A stretch of DNA of 9,806 nucleotides from Legionella genomosp. 1 (GTDB lineage: Bacteria; Pseudomonadota; Gammaproteobacteria; Legionellales; Legionellaceae): contig CAMBDN010000082.1 in the NCBI GenBank assembly GCA_945865355.1, positions 1 to 9,806 of the forward strand. The letters run 5' to 3'. The notes below the pieces were generated by a model. That model was given only the letters and a program-made list of their open reading frames with translations. It had not been told where the DNA came from and did not search any database. The translations under genes and the position numbers were made by a program. Shown piece after piece: positions 1-5,390 of the stretch; position 1 is the stretch's first letter, and each line of letters opens with the position of its first letter.

Positions 1-117
1 AAAGCTAATGGGCTCAACCCTTTTAATTATTTAAAAACTCTTTTTGAAAATATCCGTTCTTGCAGAACAGCGGAAGATTATAAAGCACTCCTTCCTTGTG
101 CTCTTAATCCTAAGTAA
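1..117 (+). mobile_element. IS66-family transposase (TnpC), C-terminal end only
   Basis: The frame opening at base 1 stays open for 38 codons and stops at TAA 115-117. It reads K-A-N-G-L-N-P-F-N-Y-L at the start and ends with T-A-E-D-Y-K-A-L-L-P. This is the typical IS66 TnpC C-terminus: an 'A..NG..P..YL..L...' helix followed by 'ED...LLPW.L'. The family protein is a DDE transposase of roughly 500 aa, so more than 90% lies outside the window to the left. Integrity of the element cannot be judged. The match rests on recognition of this short tail, without a database search. Confidence 0.72.
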
Positions 118-149
118 ATAATTCAACCCGTATTTCCCCGAACGCATAC
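118..149 (+). repeat. Probable right end / terminal inverted repeat of the IS66-like element
   Basis: IS66-family elements usually end a few tens of bases after the tnpC stop, with an outer tip resembling ...CGCTTAC. Here CGCATAC occupies 143-149, 32 bp beyond the stop, preceded by a C-rich stretch (136-139). If the tip is base 149, the 8 bases after it (150-157, AATGTATA) would be one copy of the 8-bp target duplication usual for this family. The left end is outside the window, so neither the inverted repeat nor the duplication can be confirmed. Confidence 0.4.
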
Positions 150-332
150 AATGTATAGACCAAAACGAGCTCATCTAACAAGGTATGATTTGGTTCAACT
201 GAGCTGGAGGTGGAGATTTTGTGCTAAGCAGACTGCATTCAGCTCCTCGTGCAAATCCAACTTACGGAATAAGCTAGATATCTAATGCGGACTACTTAGG
301 GAGGTTGTTGCGCTGAGCACATCGAGGGGTTA
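150..332. other. Unassigned intergenic DNA between the IS66 end and nth
   Basis: No gene is supported here. Short symmetric elements are visible: GAGCTG 201-206 with CAGCTC 240-245; CTTA 261-264 with TAAG 270-273 around a 5-nt loop; a perfect 10-bp palindrome TAGATATCTA at 275-284; and CCTCG 245-249 with CGAGG 323-327. No run of T follows any hairpin, so there is no clear intrinsic terminator for the leftward nth operon. The segment could be remnant DNA or a structured RNA; neither is established. Confidence 0.4.
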
Positions 333-962
333 CTAAGTTTTCTGTTTGTACTCGCATAAATCACGAATGATGCACTCGGGACAACGTGGCTTGCGTGCAA
401 TGCAAACGTAGCGGCCCTGTAAAATGAGCCAATGATGGGCGTCGTGTAAAAACTCTTTTTCAACGTTTTTCAGCAATGCTTTCTCAACGGCCAATGGTGT
501 TTTTCCAGGCGCTAAGCCCGTGCGATTAGCAACGCGGAAGATATGGGTATCAACGGCCATTGTAGGTTGCCCAAATGCTGTGTTGAGGACTACGTTCGCT
601 GTTTTTCGACCGACTCCTGGTAGGGCTTCTAATGCCTCACGAGAGTCGGGGACTGCGCTTTGGTGTTGTTCAACGAGACGTTGACAGGTTTTGATAATAT
701 TTGTTGCTTTGCTGTTATATAAGCCAATGGTTTTAATGTATTCTTTAAGTTTTTCTTCGCCCAAGTCGAATAGAGCTTGTGGGGTATTAGCGATGGGAAA
801 TAGTTTGGCGGTGGCTTTATTGACGCTAACATCTGTCGCCTGAGCTGAAAGTATCACCGCTATCAATAATTCGAAGGGGGAATTAAAGCGCAACTCGGTT
901 GTGGGCGACGGATTTTGTGCCCGTAGGCGTTCAAATAAAGCACGTCGATTTTGCTGATTCAT
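333..962 (-). CDS. nth: Endonuclease III, DNA glycosylase/AP lyase
   Basis: Bifunctional base-excision repair enzyme that removes oxidised pyrimidines and cleaves the abasic site by beta-elimination. The 209-aa protein is full length, and its key residues fall at the same positions as in E. coli Nth (211 aa). The helix-hairpin-helix LPGVGRKTANVVLN spans about 114-127 with catalytic Lys120. Catalytic Asp138 sits in VDTHIFR. The [4Fe-4S] cluster motif C-x6-C-x2-C-x5-C is formed by Cys187, 194, 197 and 203. The ATG at 962 overlaps the rnfB-like stop as ATGA, so nth is the last gene of a coupled leftward operon. In E. coli nth also follows the rsx genes, so linkage to an rnfB-type gene is a conserved theme. 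No terminator was found downstream. Confidence 0.97.
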   Translation of the reverse strand: MNQQNRRALFERLRAQNPSPTTELRFNSPFELLIAVILSAQATDVSVNKATAKLFPIANTPQALFDLGEEKLKEYIKTIGLYNSKATNIIKTCQRLVEQHQSAVPDSREALEALPGVGRKTANVVLNTAFGQPTMAVDTHIFRVANRTGLAPGKTPLAVEKALLKNVEKEFLHDAHHWLILQGRYVCIARKPRCPECIIRDLCEYKQKT

Positions 963-1579
963 TTTGCGGGCCCTTGCCCTTTAGCTTTCGCTCTTGCAAG
1001 TGCTTGCAGAATATAATCTTGCTTCGCTTCCTTATCGATCTGTTGGCTTGATGTCTTGGCAGCTAAGCGGCGCTTTTCTCTATAGGCCTGTTGTTTTTCT
1101 TGCTCATCGCGTAATTGACGCACTTTTTTGGCATTAAAACGTTGGCGTGCTAAGTCTGGCTCATACAGCGGCGTTGGTTGGGTGACCATGTCAATGCAAT
1201 CGACAGGACACGGCTCGACACACAGTCCACACCCGGTACACTCATGGTTAATTACACTATGCATGAACTTGCCGCTACCGATGATGGCATCTACAGGACA
1301 GGCTTGTATGCACTTGGTACATCCGATGCACTCTGCCTCACGAATGATGGCCAGTGAGGGTAGACGGGTTTGCAGCGTTGCTGAGGCCAAATAAGGTGTA
1401 GGATCAACAGCAAGTAACTGACCTAATGCATTAACCGTGTCAACGCCACCCGGCGGGCAGCGGTCGATGGGGGCTGTGCCCTGCGCCAAAGCCTGCGCGT
1501 AAGGAAGGCAACCTGGGAAGCCACATTCGCCGCACTGGGTCTGTGGTAATAATGCGTCAATTGCTTTAACAGATACCAT
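959..1579 (-). CDS. RnfB/RsxB-like iron-sulfur protein, soluble form lacking the membrane anchor
   Basis: A 206-aa electron-transfer protein. Residues 1-45 form the Fe-S domain seen in RnfB, with Cys16, 19, 24 and 41 in the context CGECGFPGC...CPPGG. Residues 80-126 form a 2x[4Fe-4S] ferredoxin domain with Cys84, 87, 90, 94 and Cys114, 117, 120, 124. The C-terminal 60 residues are Lys/Arg/Gln/Ala-rich and probably helical. Canonical RnfB/RsxB begins with a membrane helix and belongs to the six-subunit ion-pumping Rnf/Rsx complex. Here the Cys domain starts almost at residue 1, and no other rnf gene is present in the window. It is therefore probably a cytosolic electron carrier of unknown partner; supply of electrons or Fe-S chemistry to the adjacent Nth is possible but unproven. 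The start ATG at 1579 shares one base with the metG stop (TAATG). Confidence 0.9.
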   Translation of the reverse strand: MVSVKAIDALLPQTQCGECGFPGCLPYAQALAQGTAPIDRCPPGGVDTVNALGQLLAVDPTPYLASATLQTRLPSLAIIREAECIGCTKCIQACPVDAIIGSGKFMHSVINHECTGCGLCVEPCPVDCIDMVTQPTPLYEPDLARQRFNAKKVRQLRDEQEKQQAYREKRRLAAKTSSQQIDKEAKQDYILQALARAKAKGQGPAK

Positions 1580-3231
1580 TACGCTAATGAACTCCGATTA
1601 TGGTCAATCAATGCGTCAATTTTTTCCTTTTCCACCCGCACCATTAGTGGCACAAAGGGATGTATCGTATGGTCCAACAACGGGCTGTCAACACTGTTCC
1701 ACATTAATGATTCACAATTTAGAAATTTCTCTGCTTCCATCGCCATTTGCGGGAGGACTGGCTTTAAGAACGTCATCAGTAGACGAAATAAATTTAAACC
1801 CATGGTACAAATAGCTTGTACTTCGCTTAAACGCTCTGGATCCTTTGCAAGCACCCAGGGCTTCTTAGCATCAATGTATTGATTGACTTGATCCGCCGCT
1901 TCCATAATGTGACGAATAGCGCGGGCATAATCACGTTCGATGTATGCGTCAATGATGGTTTGTCGCGTGCCAAGTAAGCTTTCATAGAGTGTTGGCTCAC
2001 ACAATGAGGCGGCCAGCTGATTTTCAAATCGTTTGTTGATAAATCCAGCGCAACGACTGGCAATGTTAACAACTTTACCGACCAGATCGGAGTTAATGCG
2101 ATTGGTGAAGTCGGCAAAGTTAAGATCCAAATCATCCACCCGTCCATTCAATTTAGCGGCGAAATAATAGCGTAAATATTCGGGGTGTAAGTGATTTAGA
2201 TAGGTGCGTGCCTCGATAAATGTACCCCGTGATTTTGACATTTTTTGGCCATCGACGGTCAAAAACCCATGGGTATAAATCGCGGTTGGAAGGCGGTGGT
2301 CGCTACCCGCTAGGATAGCTGGCCAAAATAGTGCGTGGAAATAGACAATGTCCTTGCCCACGAAATGATAAAGTTCGGTCGTCGACGCTTTATCCCAGAA
2401 CTCATCAAACGAGGCATCGTGTTCGTCACAGTATTTTTTAAAACTGGCCATATAGCCGATGGGTGCGTCTAACCAAACATAAAAGTATTTATCAGTGGTT
2501 CCAGGAATTTGAAAACCAAAGTAAGGGGCGTCACGAGAAATGTCCCATTGTTTTAAGCCCGCGGCAAACCATTCATCCAGTTTATTGGCCACTTCTGTTT
2601 GTAAATGCCCATTACGAGTCCAATCTTTCAGCAGTTTTTCATAACGAGGTAAATCAAAGAAATAATGTTCGGATTCCTTTTCTATTGGTTTTGCTCCAGA
2701 AATGGCTGAAACCGGGTTCAATAAGTCAGTTGGGGCGTAGGTAGCACCACAAGATTCACAATTGTCGCCGTATTGATCAGTTGCACCACACTTAGGGCAC
2801 GTGCCTTTCACGTAACGATCGGGTAAGAACATATTTTTGACCGGATCGTAGGCCTGACGAATCGTTTTGGTAATGATGTCACCGCGAGCTTGAAGTTTGG
2901 CATAAATACTTGCAGCCAGTACTTGGTTTTCAGATGAATGGGTGGTGTGGTAACAGTCGTAATCAATGCCAAAGGCTAAAAAATCGTGTTCATGGCTTTG
3001 TTGCATTTCTTGGGTTAGTGCTTCGGGGGAGATCCCCAATTGCTCCGCTTTGAGCATGATTGGCGTACCATGAGCGTCATCACCACAGATACTGATGCAT
3101 TGATGTCCCAGCATTTTATGGGTACGTACCCAAATATCAGTTTGGATGTGTTCAACTAAATGCCCTAAATGGAGGTGACCATTGGCATAAGGAAGAGCGC
3201 TGGTAACCAGCATTTTGCGCACAGTTGTCAT
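1579..3231 (-). CDS. metG: Methionyl-tRNA synthetase, short form
   Basis: Class I aminoacyl-tRNA synthetase that charges tRNA-Met for initiation and elongation. The HIGH-type signature is HLGH (residues 21-24) after SALPYANG, and KMSKS is at 330-334. A zinc-knuckle insertion has Cys145, 148, 158 and 161, placing it in the MetG1 (E. coli) class. The alpha-helical anticodon-binding domain follows. The protein is 550 aa and ends soon after that domain, so it lacks the roughly 120-aa C-terminal tRNA-binding/dimerisation domain of E. coli MetG (677 aa); short MetRS forms without this domain are known. ATG 3231 was chosen because family similarity starts immediately after it (the next in-frame ATG is 3213). 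A longer open frame to 3375 would run through the promoter region and into ubiX. It is the first gene of the metG > rnfB-like > nth operon. Confidence 0.96.
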   Translation of the reverse strand: MTTVRKMLVTSALPYANGHLHLGHLVEHIQTDIWVRTHKMLGHQCISICGDDAHGTPIMLKAEQLGISPEALTQEMQQSHEHDFLAFGIDYDCYHTTHSSENQVLAASIYAKLQARGDIITKTIRQAYDPVKNMFLPDRYVKGTCPKCGATDQYGDNCESCGATYAPTDLLNPVSAISGAKPIEKESEHYFFDLPRYEKLLKDWTRNGHLQTEVANKLDEWFAAGLKQWDISRDAPYFGFQIPGTTDKYFYVWLDAPIGYMASFKKYCDEHDASFDEFWDKASTTELYHFVGKDIVYFHALFWPAILAGSDHRLPTAIYTHGFLTVDGQKMSKSRGTFIEARTYLNHLHPEYLRYYFAAKLNGRVDDLDLNFADFTNRINSDLVGKVVNIASRCAGFINKRFENQLAASLCEPTLYESLLGTRQTIIDAYIERDYARAIRHIMEAADQVNQYIDAKKPWVLAKDPERLSEVQAICTMGLNLFRLLMTFLKPVLPQMAMEAEKFLNCESLMWNSVDSPLLDHTIHPFVPLMVRVEKEKIDALIDHNRSSLA

Positions 3232-3256
3232 ATTGCCCACCACGATAAAACAACAA

Positions 3257-3262
3257 ATTATA
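3257..3262 (-). promoter_or_regulatory. Candidate -10 box for the metG operon
   Basis: Read leftward, 3262-3257 is a perfect TATAAT, 25 bp upstream of the chosen metG ATG at 3231. No good -35 hexamer was found at 16-18 bp spacing. The position inside the only spacer between metG and ubiX supports promoter function. Confidence 0.45.
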
Positions 3263-3290
3263 AACCATTTATGTGGCGATTGCTTTATAT

Positions 3291-3299
3291 TGGTATAAT
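3291..3299 (+). promoter_or_regulatory. Extended -10 promoter for ubiX
   Basis: TGGTATAAT at 3291-3299 is a perfect extended -10 element (TGn-TATAAT). It lies about 30 bp upstream of the ubiX ATG at 3329, and the upstream -35 position is weak, as is usual for extended -10 promoters. It lies about 30 bp from the oppositely oriented metG -10 candidate, so the two genes probably share a compact divergent promoter region. Confidence 0.6.
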
Positions 3300-3328
3300 C
3301 GAATAAATTAATGTGGAGCAGGTTGCTT

Positions 3329-3892
3329 ATGAGTAAACCCCGACTGATTGTTGGTATTAGCGGTGCATCTGGCATTATCTATGGCATACGGCTCTTGGAA
3401 GTCTTACAAACGATGCCGGTTGAGACGCATTTGGTGGTCAGCAAAGCTGCAGAATTAACGAGATCTTATGAAACAGACGTGAGTGTTGCCGAGCTAAAAT
3501 CATTGGCAAGTGTTTATCATCGTTGTAATGACATCGCCGCTCCCATTGCTAGTGGCTCGTTTAAGACCATGGGAATGGTTGTGGCGCCTTGTTCGATGAA
3601 TAGTTTGGGCGAAATTGCGCATGGCATTGCTAGTAATTTGCTAACGCGTGCTGCTGATGTGGTGCTCAAGGAACGACGCCGTTTGGTATTAATGCCGAGG
3701 GAATCGCCTTTGCATCTTGTTCATTTACAAAACATGGTATCCGTCACTCAAATGGGGGGCATTATTTGCCCGCCGGTGCCGGCCTTTTATCAAAAACCGC
3801 AGAGTATCGCAGAAATAGTGAATGATAGTATTAGCAGGGTGTTGGCTTTATTTGATTTAGATTGTGGTTTACTTCGACCTTGGGGCAAATAA
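3329..3892 (+). CDS. ubiX: Flavin prenyltransferase UbiX
   Basis: Cytosolic enzyme that attaches a dimethylallyl group to FMN, making the prenyl-FMN cofactor for the UbiD decarboxylase of ubiquinone synthesis. The 187-aa length is normal. The flavin-binding GISGASG loop is at residues 9-15, SGSF at 75-78, VVAPCSMNSLGEIAHGI at about 84-100, and the conserved KERRRLVLMPRESPLH segment at 114-129. ATG 3329 is preferred over an in-frame ATG at 3311: it places the Rossmann-like start at the family position, has GGAG at 3315-3318 (10-nt spacing), and the earlier ATG would lie only about 12 bp after the -10 box. ubiD is not in the window. The gene ends in a strong hairpin terminator. Confidence 0.95.
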   Translation: MSKPRLIVGISGASGIIYGIRLLEVLQTMPVETHLVVSKAAELTRSYETDVSVAELKSLASVYHRCNDIAAPIASGSFKTMGMVVAPCSMNSLGEIAHGIASNLLTRAADVVLKERRRLVLMPRESPLHLVHLQNMVSVTQMGGIICPPVPAFYQKPQSIAEIVNDSISRVLALFDLDCGLLRPWGK

Positions 3893-3917
3893 AAAACGCG
3901 GCTTGAGCCGCGTTTTT
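3893..3917. terminator. Bidirectional intrinsic terminator between ubiX and the leftward membrane protein gene
   Basis: CGCGGC 3897-3902 pairs with GCCGCG 3907-3912 around a TTGA tetraloop. It is flanked by an A-run on the left and TTTTT (3913-3917) on the right, so it has a U-tail in both directions. It starts directly after the ubiX stop at 3892. It can also end transcripts arriving leftward from the 4518-3940 gene, whose stop is at 3940. Confidence 0.9.
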
Positions 3918-3934
3918 AAACGAAAGGTTCGTTT
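3918..3934. repeat. Second small hairpin beside the shared terminator
   Basis: AAACGAA (3918-3924) is the inverted complement of TTCGTTT (3928-3934), with a 3-nt loop. For leftward transcripts it comes just after the stop at 3940 and before the main terminator hairpin. It could assist termination or mRNA 3'-end stability. Confidence 0.5.
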
Positions 3935-3939
3935 CTTAT

Positions 3940-4518
3940 TTAGCTTATTCGTACAGCAGTTCTATTTTCTGCTTGTTCGTCAAGTTCTGTCATTCTAGAA
4001 GCAGCTGGTGCAGGTTTCTTACCCCACATACCACAACATCTAGCATCATTTGCAGGAGCAGCACGACGTGTTGCAGTAGCTTCGGCATCTACGGCAGCTT
4101 CAGCAACGTGTTCAACTTGTGTAGCTGGGCTCTGCATAGCAGTAGCTGATCTATCTAACTGAGCGTGGTCTGCTTGTACGTCTTCAGCGTCGTTGCCAGT
4201 TAATTCTAGATTTGTATCGGTGTCAGCAGCAGGGTTCTTCGGGCCAAACATTTTGTGGAATGCCCAATTAAACAAGCTAGCAGCACCCTTAAGGACCGCA
4301 CCAGCAACATAAACAGCTGTAGCAGAGGCGACAGCAACAGTAGCGATTGCAACAGGTACAGCAGCAGCGCCTAATGCAGCGAAGGCTGAAGAAGAAGCAA
4401 GGCTAATCGTTAATGCAGCGAGCCAGACCGGTGGAAAAAATACAGCTACAGCAGCAGCAGCTAACGCAGCGGCGGTTAGAGCTAATATAAACCAGTGTCT
4501 CTTAAAAAATTCTAACAT
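3940..4518 (-). CDS. Unrecognised Ala-rich membrane protein with acidic polar C-terminal half
   Basis: A 192-aa protein of no family I recognise. After a basic start (KRH at 6-8), residues 9-28, about 31-51 and about 53-76 are hydrophobic and very rich in Ala/Val, enough for two or three membrane helices. An amphipathic, aromatic segment, roughly 77-94, follows (F83, W85, F88, H89, F92). Residues 95-192 are hydrophilic, acidic and Ala-rich, with a CC pair at 161-162 and a tail TELDEQAENRTAVRIS. No cleavable signal peptide is evident. ATG 4518 is chosen over 4593 because AGGAG lies 7 nt upstream (4526-4530) and a promoter maps between the two ATGs. It has its own promoter and terminator, so it is a monocistronic unit between ubiX and queC. 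A secreted or host-membrane role is possible but is inference from composition only. Confidence 0.75.
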   Translation of the reverse strand: MLEFFKRHWFILALTAAALAAAAVAVFFPPVWLAALTISLASSSAFAALGAAAVPVAIATVAVASATAVYVAGAVLKGAASLFNWAFHKMFGPKNPAADTDTNLELTGNDAEDVQADHAQLDRSATAMQSPATQVEHVAEAAVDAEATATRRAAPANDARCCGMWGKKPAPAASRMTELDEQAENRTAVRIS

Positions 4519-4525
4519 TGTGTTA

Positions 4526-4530
4526 CTCCT
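4526..4530 (-). promoter_or_regulatory. Ribosome binding site deciding the start at 4518
   Basis: Read leftward, 4530-4526 is AGGAG, separated from the ATG at 4518-4516 by 7 nt. No comparable site precedes the upstream in-frame ATG at 4593, which would also lie upstream of the predicted transcription start. Confidence 0.8.
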
Positions 4531-4550
4531 AAGGTTAAAAGCCGACGGCA

Positions 4551-4579
4551 ATCTTAACACCGCTTTTTGCGTTTGTGAA
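4551..4579 (-). promoter_or_regulatory. Promoter of the Ala-rich membrane protein gene
   Basis: Read leftward: -35 TTCACA (4579-4574, one mismatch to TTGACA), a 17-nt spacer, then -10 TAAGAT (4556-4551) preceded by TGT, giving an extended -10. Transcription would start around 4543-4545, leaving a leader of about 25 nt with the AGGAG site. Confidence 0.55.
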
Positions 4580-4593
4580 TCAAAAATACGCAA
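4567..4593. repeat. Inverted repeat spanning the -35 box; possible operator
   Basis: TTGCGT (4567-4572) and ACGCAA (4588-4593) are perfect inverted halves separated by 15 nt, about two helical turns centre to centre. The -35 hexamer of the leftward promoter (4574-4579) lies between them. The geometry suits a dimeric repressor or activator site, but 6-bp arms can arise by chance. No regulator is identified. Confidence 0.35.
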
Positions 4594-4637
4594 TTAATTG
4601 TAACTTTATTGTTAAGCATGGTAAAAAATCGTTTAAC

Positions 4638-5309
4638 TTACTGATAACGTGTGGGATCTTTAATATTTGCAGCAATAAATCCCTGTTGGCGCAGCACGCA
4701 GCTATCACAACGTCCACAGGCAGCGCCTTTATCATTGAGCTGATAACACGAGACAGTAAGGCTATAGTCAACACCCAATTTAATACCTGTATCAATAATT
4801 TCTGATTTACTTAGGTGTAATAAAGGGGCTTGAATGGTAAATTGTTCACCATTGACCCCGGCTTTTGTAGCAACATTTGCCAAGGTTTGAAACGCATCGA
4901 TGAATTCTTTGCGGCAATCGGGGTAACCGGAATAGTCTACCGCATTAGCACCGATGAAAATATCAAAAGCGCCGATACTTTCAGCAAATCCTAAAGCGAT
5001 TGACAAAAAAACCGTGTTTCGAGCAGGAACATAAGTTACTGGAATATCGGTGGTTTCTTGATAGCAGGGCACATCAATGCTTGGGTCAGTGAGTGCCGAG
5101 GCGCCGAATTGGCCAATGTCTAAATGGACTACTCGGTGATCGGCCACATCCATTTTTTGGGCAATAGTATGGGCTGCAATTACTTCCTGGGCATGACGTT
5201 GTCCGTAAGCAAAACTCAACGCATAACAAATAAAGCCCTGTGCCTTGGCAATCGCAAGGCAAGTTGTTGAGTCAAGTCCTCCAGACAACAATATAACTGC
5301 TTTTTTCAT
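4638..5309 (-). CDS. queC: 7-cyano-7-deazaguanine synthase
   Basis: ATP-dependent conversion of 7-carboxy-7-deazaguanine to preQ0, the precursor of queuosine in tRNA wobble position 34 (His, Tyr, Asn, Asp tRNAs). The 223-aa protein is of normal length. It has the PP-loop SGGLDS at residues 9-14, YVPARNT at 93-99, and a zinc site formed by Cys188, 198, 201 and 204 in the context SCYQLNDKGAACGRCDSC. ATG 5309 is chosen over upstream ATGs up to 5330 because AAGGGG (5315-5320) sits 5 nt before it and family similarity begins at MKKAVILLSGG. It is transcribed away from the manC-type gene. queD, queE and queF are not in the window. No hairpin terminator is seen after the stop, only a T-run at 4622-4628 (read leftward). 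Confidence 0.96.
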   Translation of the reverse strand: MKKAVILLSGGLDSTTCLAIAKAQGFICYALSFAYGQRHAQEVIAAHTIAQKMDVADHRVVHLDIGQFGASALTDPSIDVPCYQETTDIPVTYVPARNTVFLSIALGFAESIGAFDIFIGANAVDYSGYPDCRKEFIDAFQTLANVATKAGVNGEQFTIQAPLLHLSKSEIIDTGIKLGVDYSLTVSCYQLNDKGAACGRCDSCVLRQQGFIAANIKDPTRYQ

Positions 5310-5331
5310 CGATACCCCTTTTCTCATCAAT

Positions 5332-5359
5332 TTGATATTTCGATTAGTTCTGTTAGAAT
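5332..5359 (+). promoter_or_regulatory. Promoter of the manC/algA-type gene
   Basis: -35 TTGATA (5332-5337), a 16-nt spacer, then -10 TAGAAT (5354-5359) with the extended TG at 5351-5352. The start of transcription would be near 5366, about 25 bp before the ATG. The site overlaps the upstream region of queC, so the two genes share an 81-bp divergent spacer (5310-5390). Confidence 0.6.
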
Positions 5360-5390
5360 CACGCGTAATTATGCCATTGGATGGATAGCA

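Noticed and set aside
151..285. A 44-codon open frame starting at ATG 151, basic and Ser-rich
   Set aside because: It has no ribosome binding site, begins right at the predicted IS end, and this length is common by chance; the composition resembles translated noncoding DNA.
1128..1394. 88-codon open frame on the + strand inside the rnfB-like gene
   Set aside because: It is antisense to a well-supported ferredoxin-type gene; its His/Met/Ser-rich translation is a shadow of the Cys-coding strand.
3232..3375. N-terminal extension of metG to an ATG at 3375
   Set aside because: It would add 48 residues unlike any MetRS, run through both -10 boxes and overlap the start of ubiX on the other strand.
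4519..4593. Longer start at 4593 for the Ala-rich membrane protein
   Set aside because: It lies upstream of the predicted promoter and has no Shine-Dalgarno, whereas AGGAG precedes the ATG at 4518 at good spacing.
4591..4617. TTAA-type repeats resembling a PmrA-like direct-repeat site upstream of the Ala-rich membrane protein gene
   Set aside because: The half-sites do not match in sequence or in the expected spacing; AT-rich sequence easily gives such partial matches.
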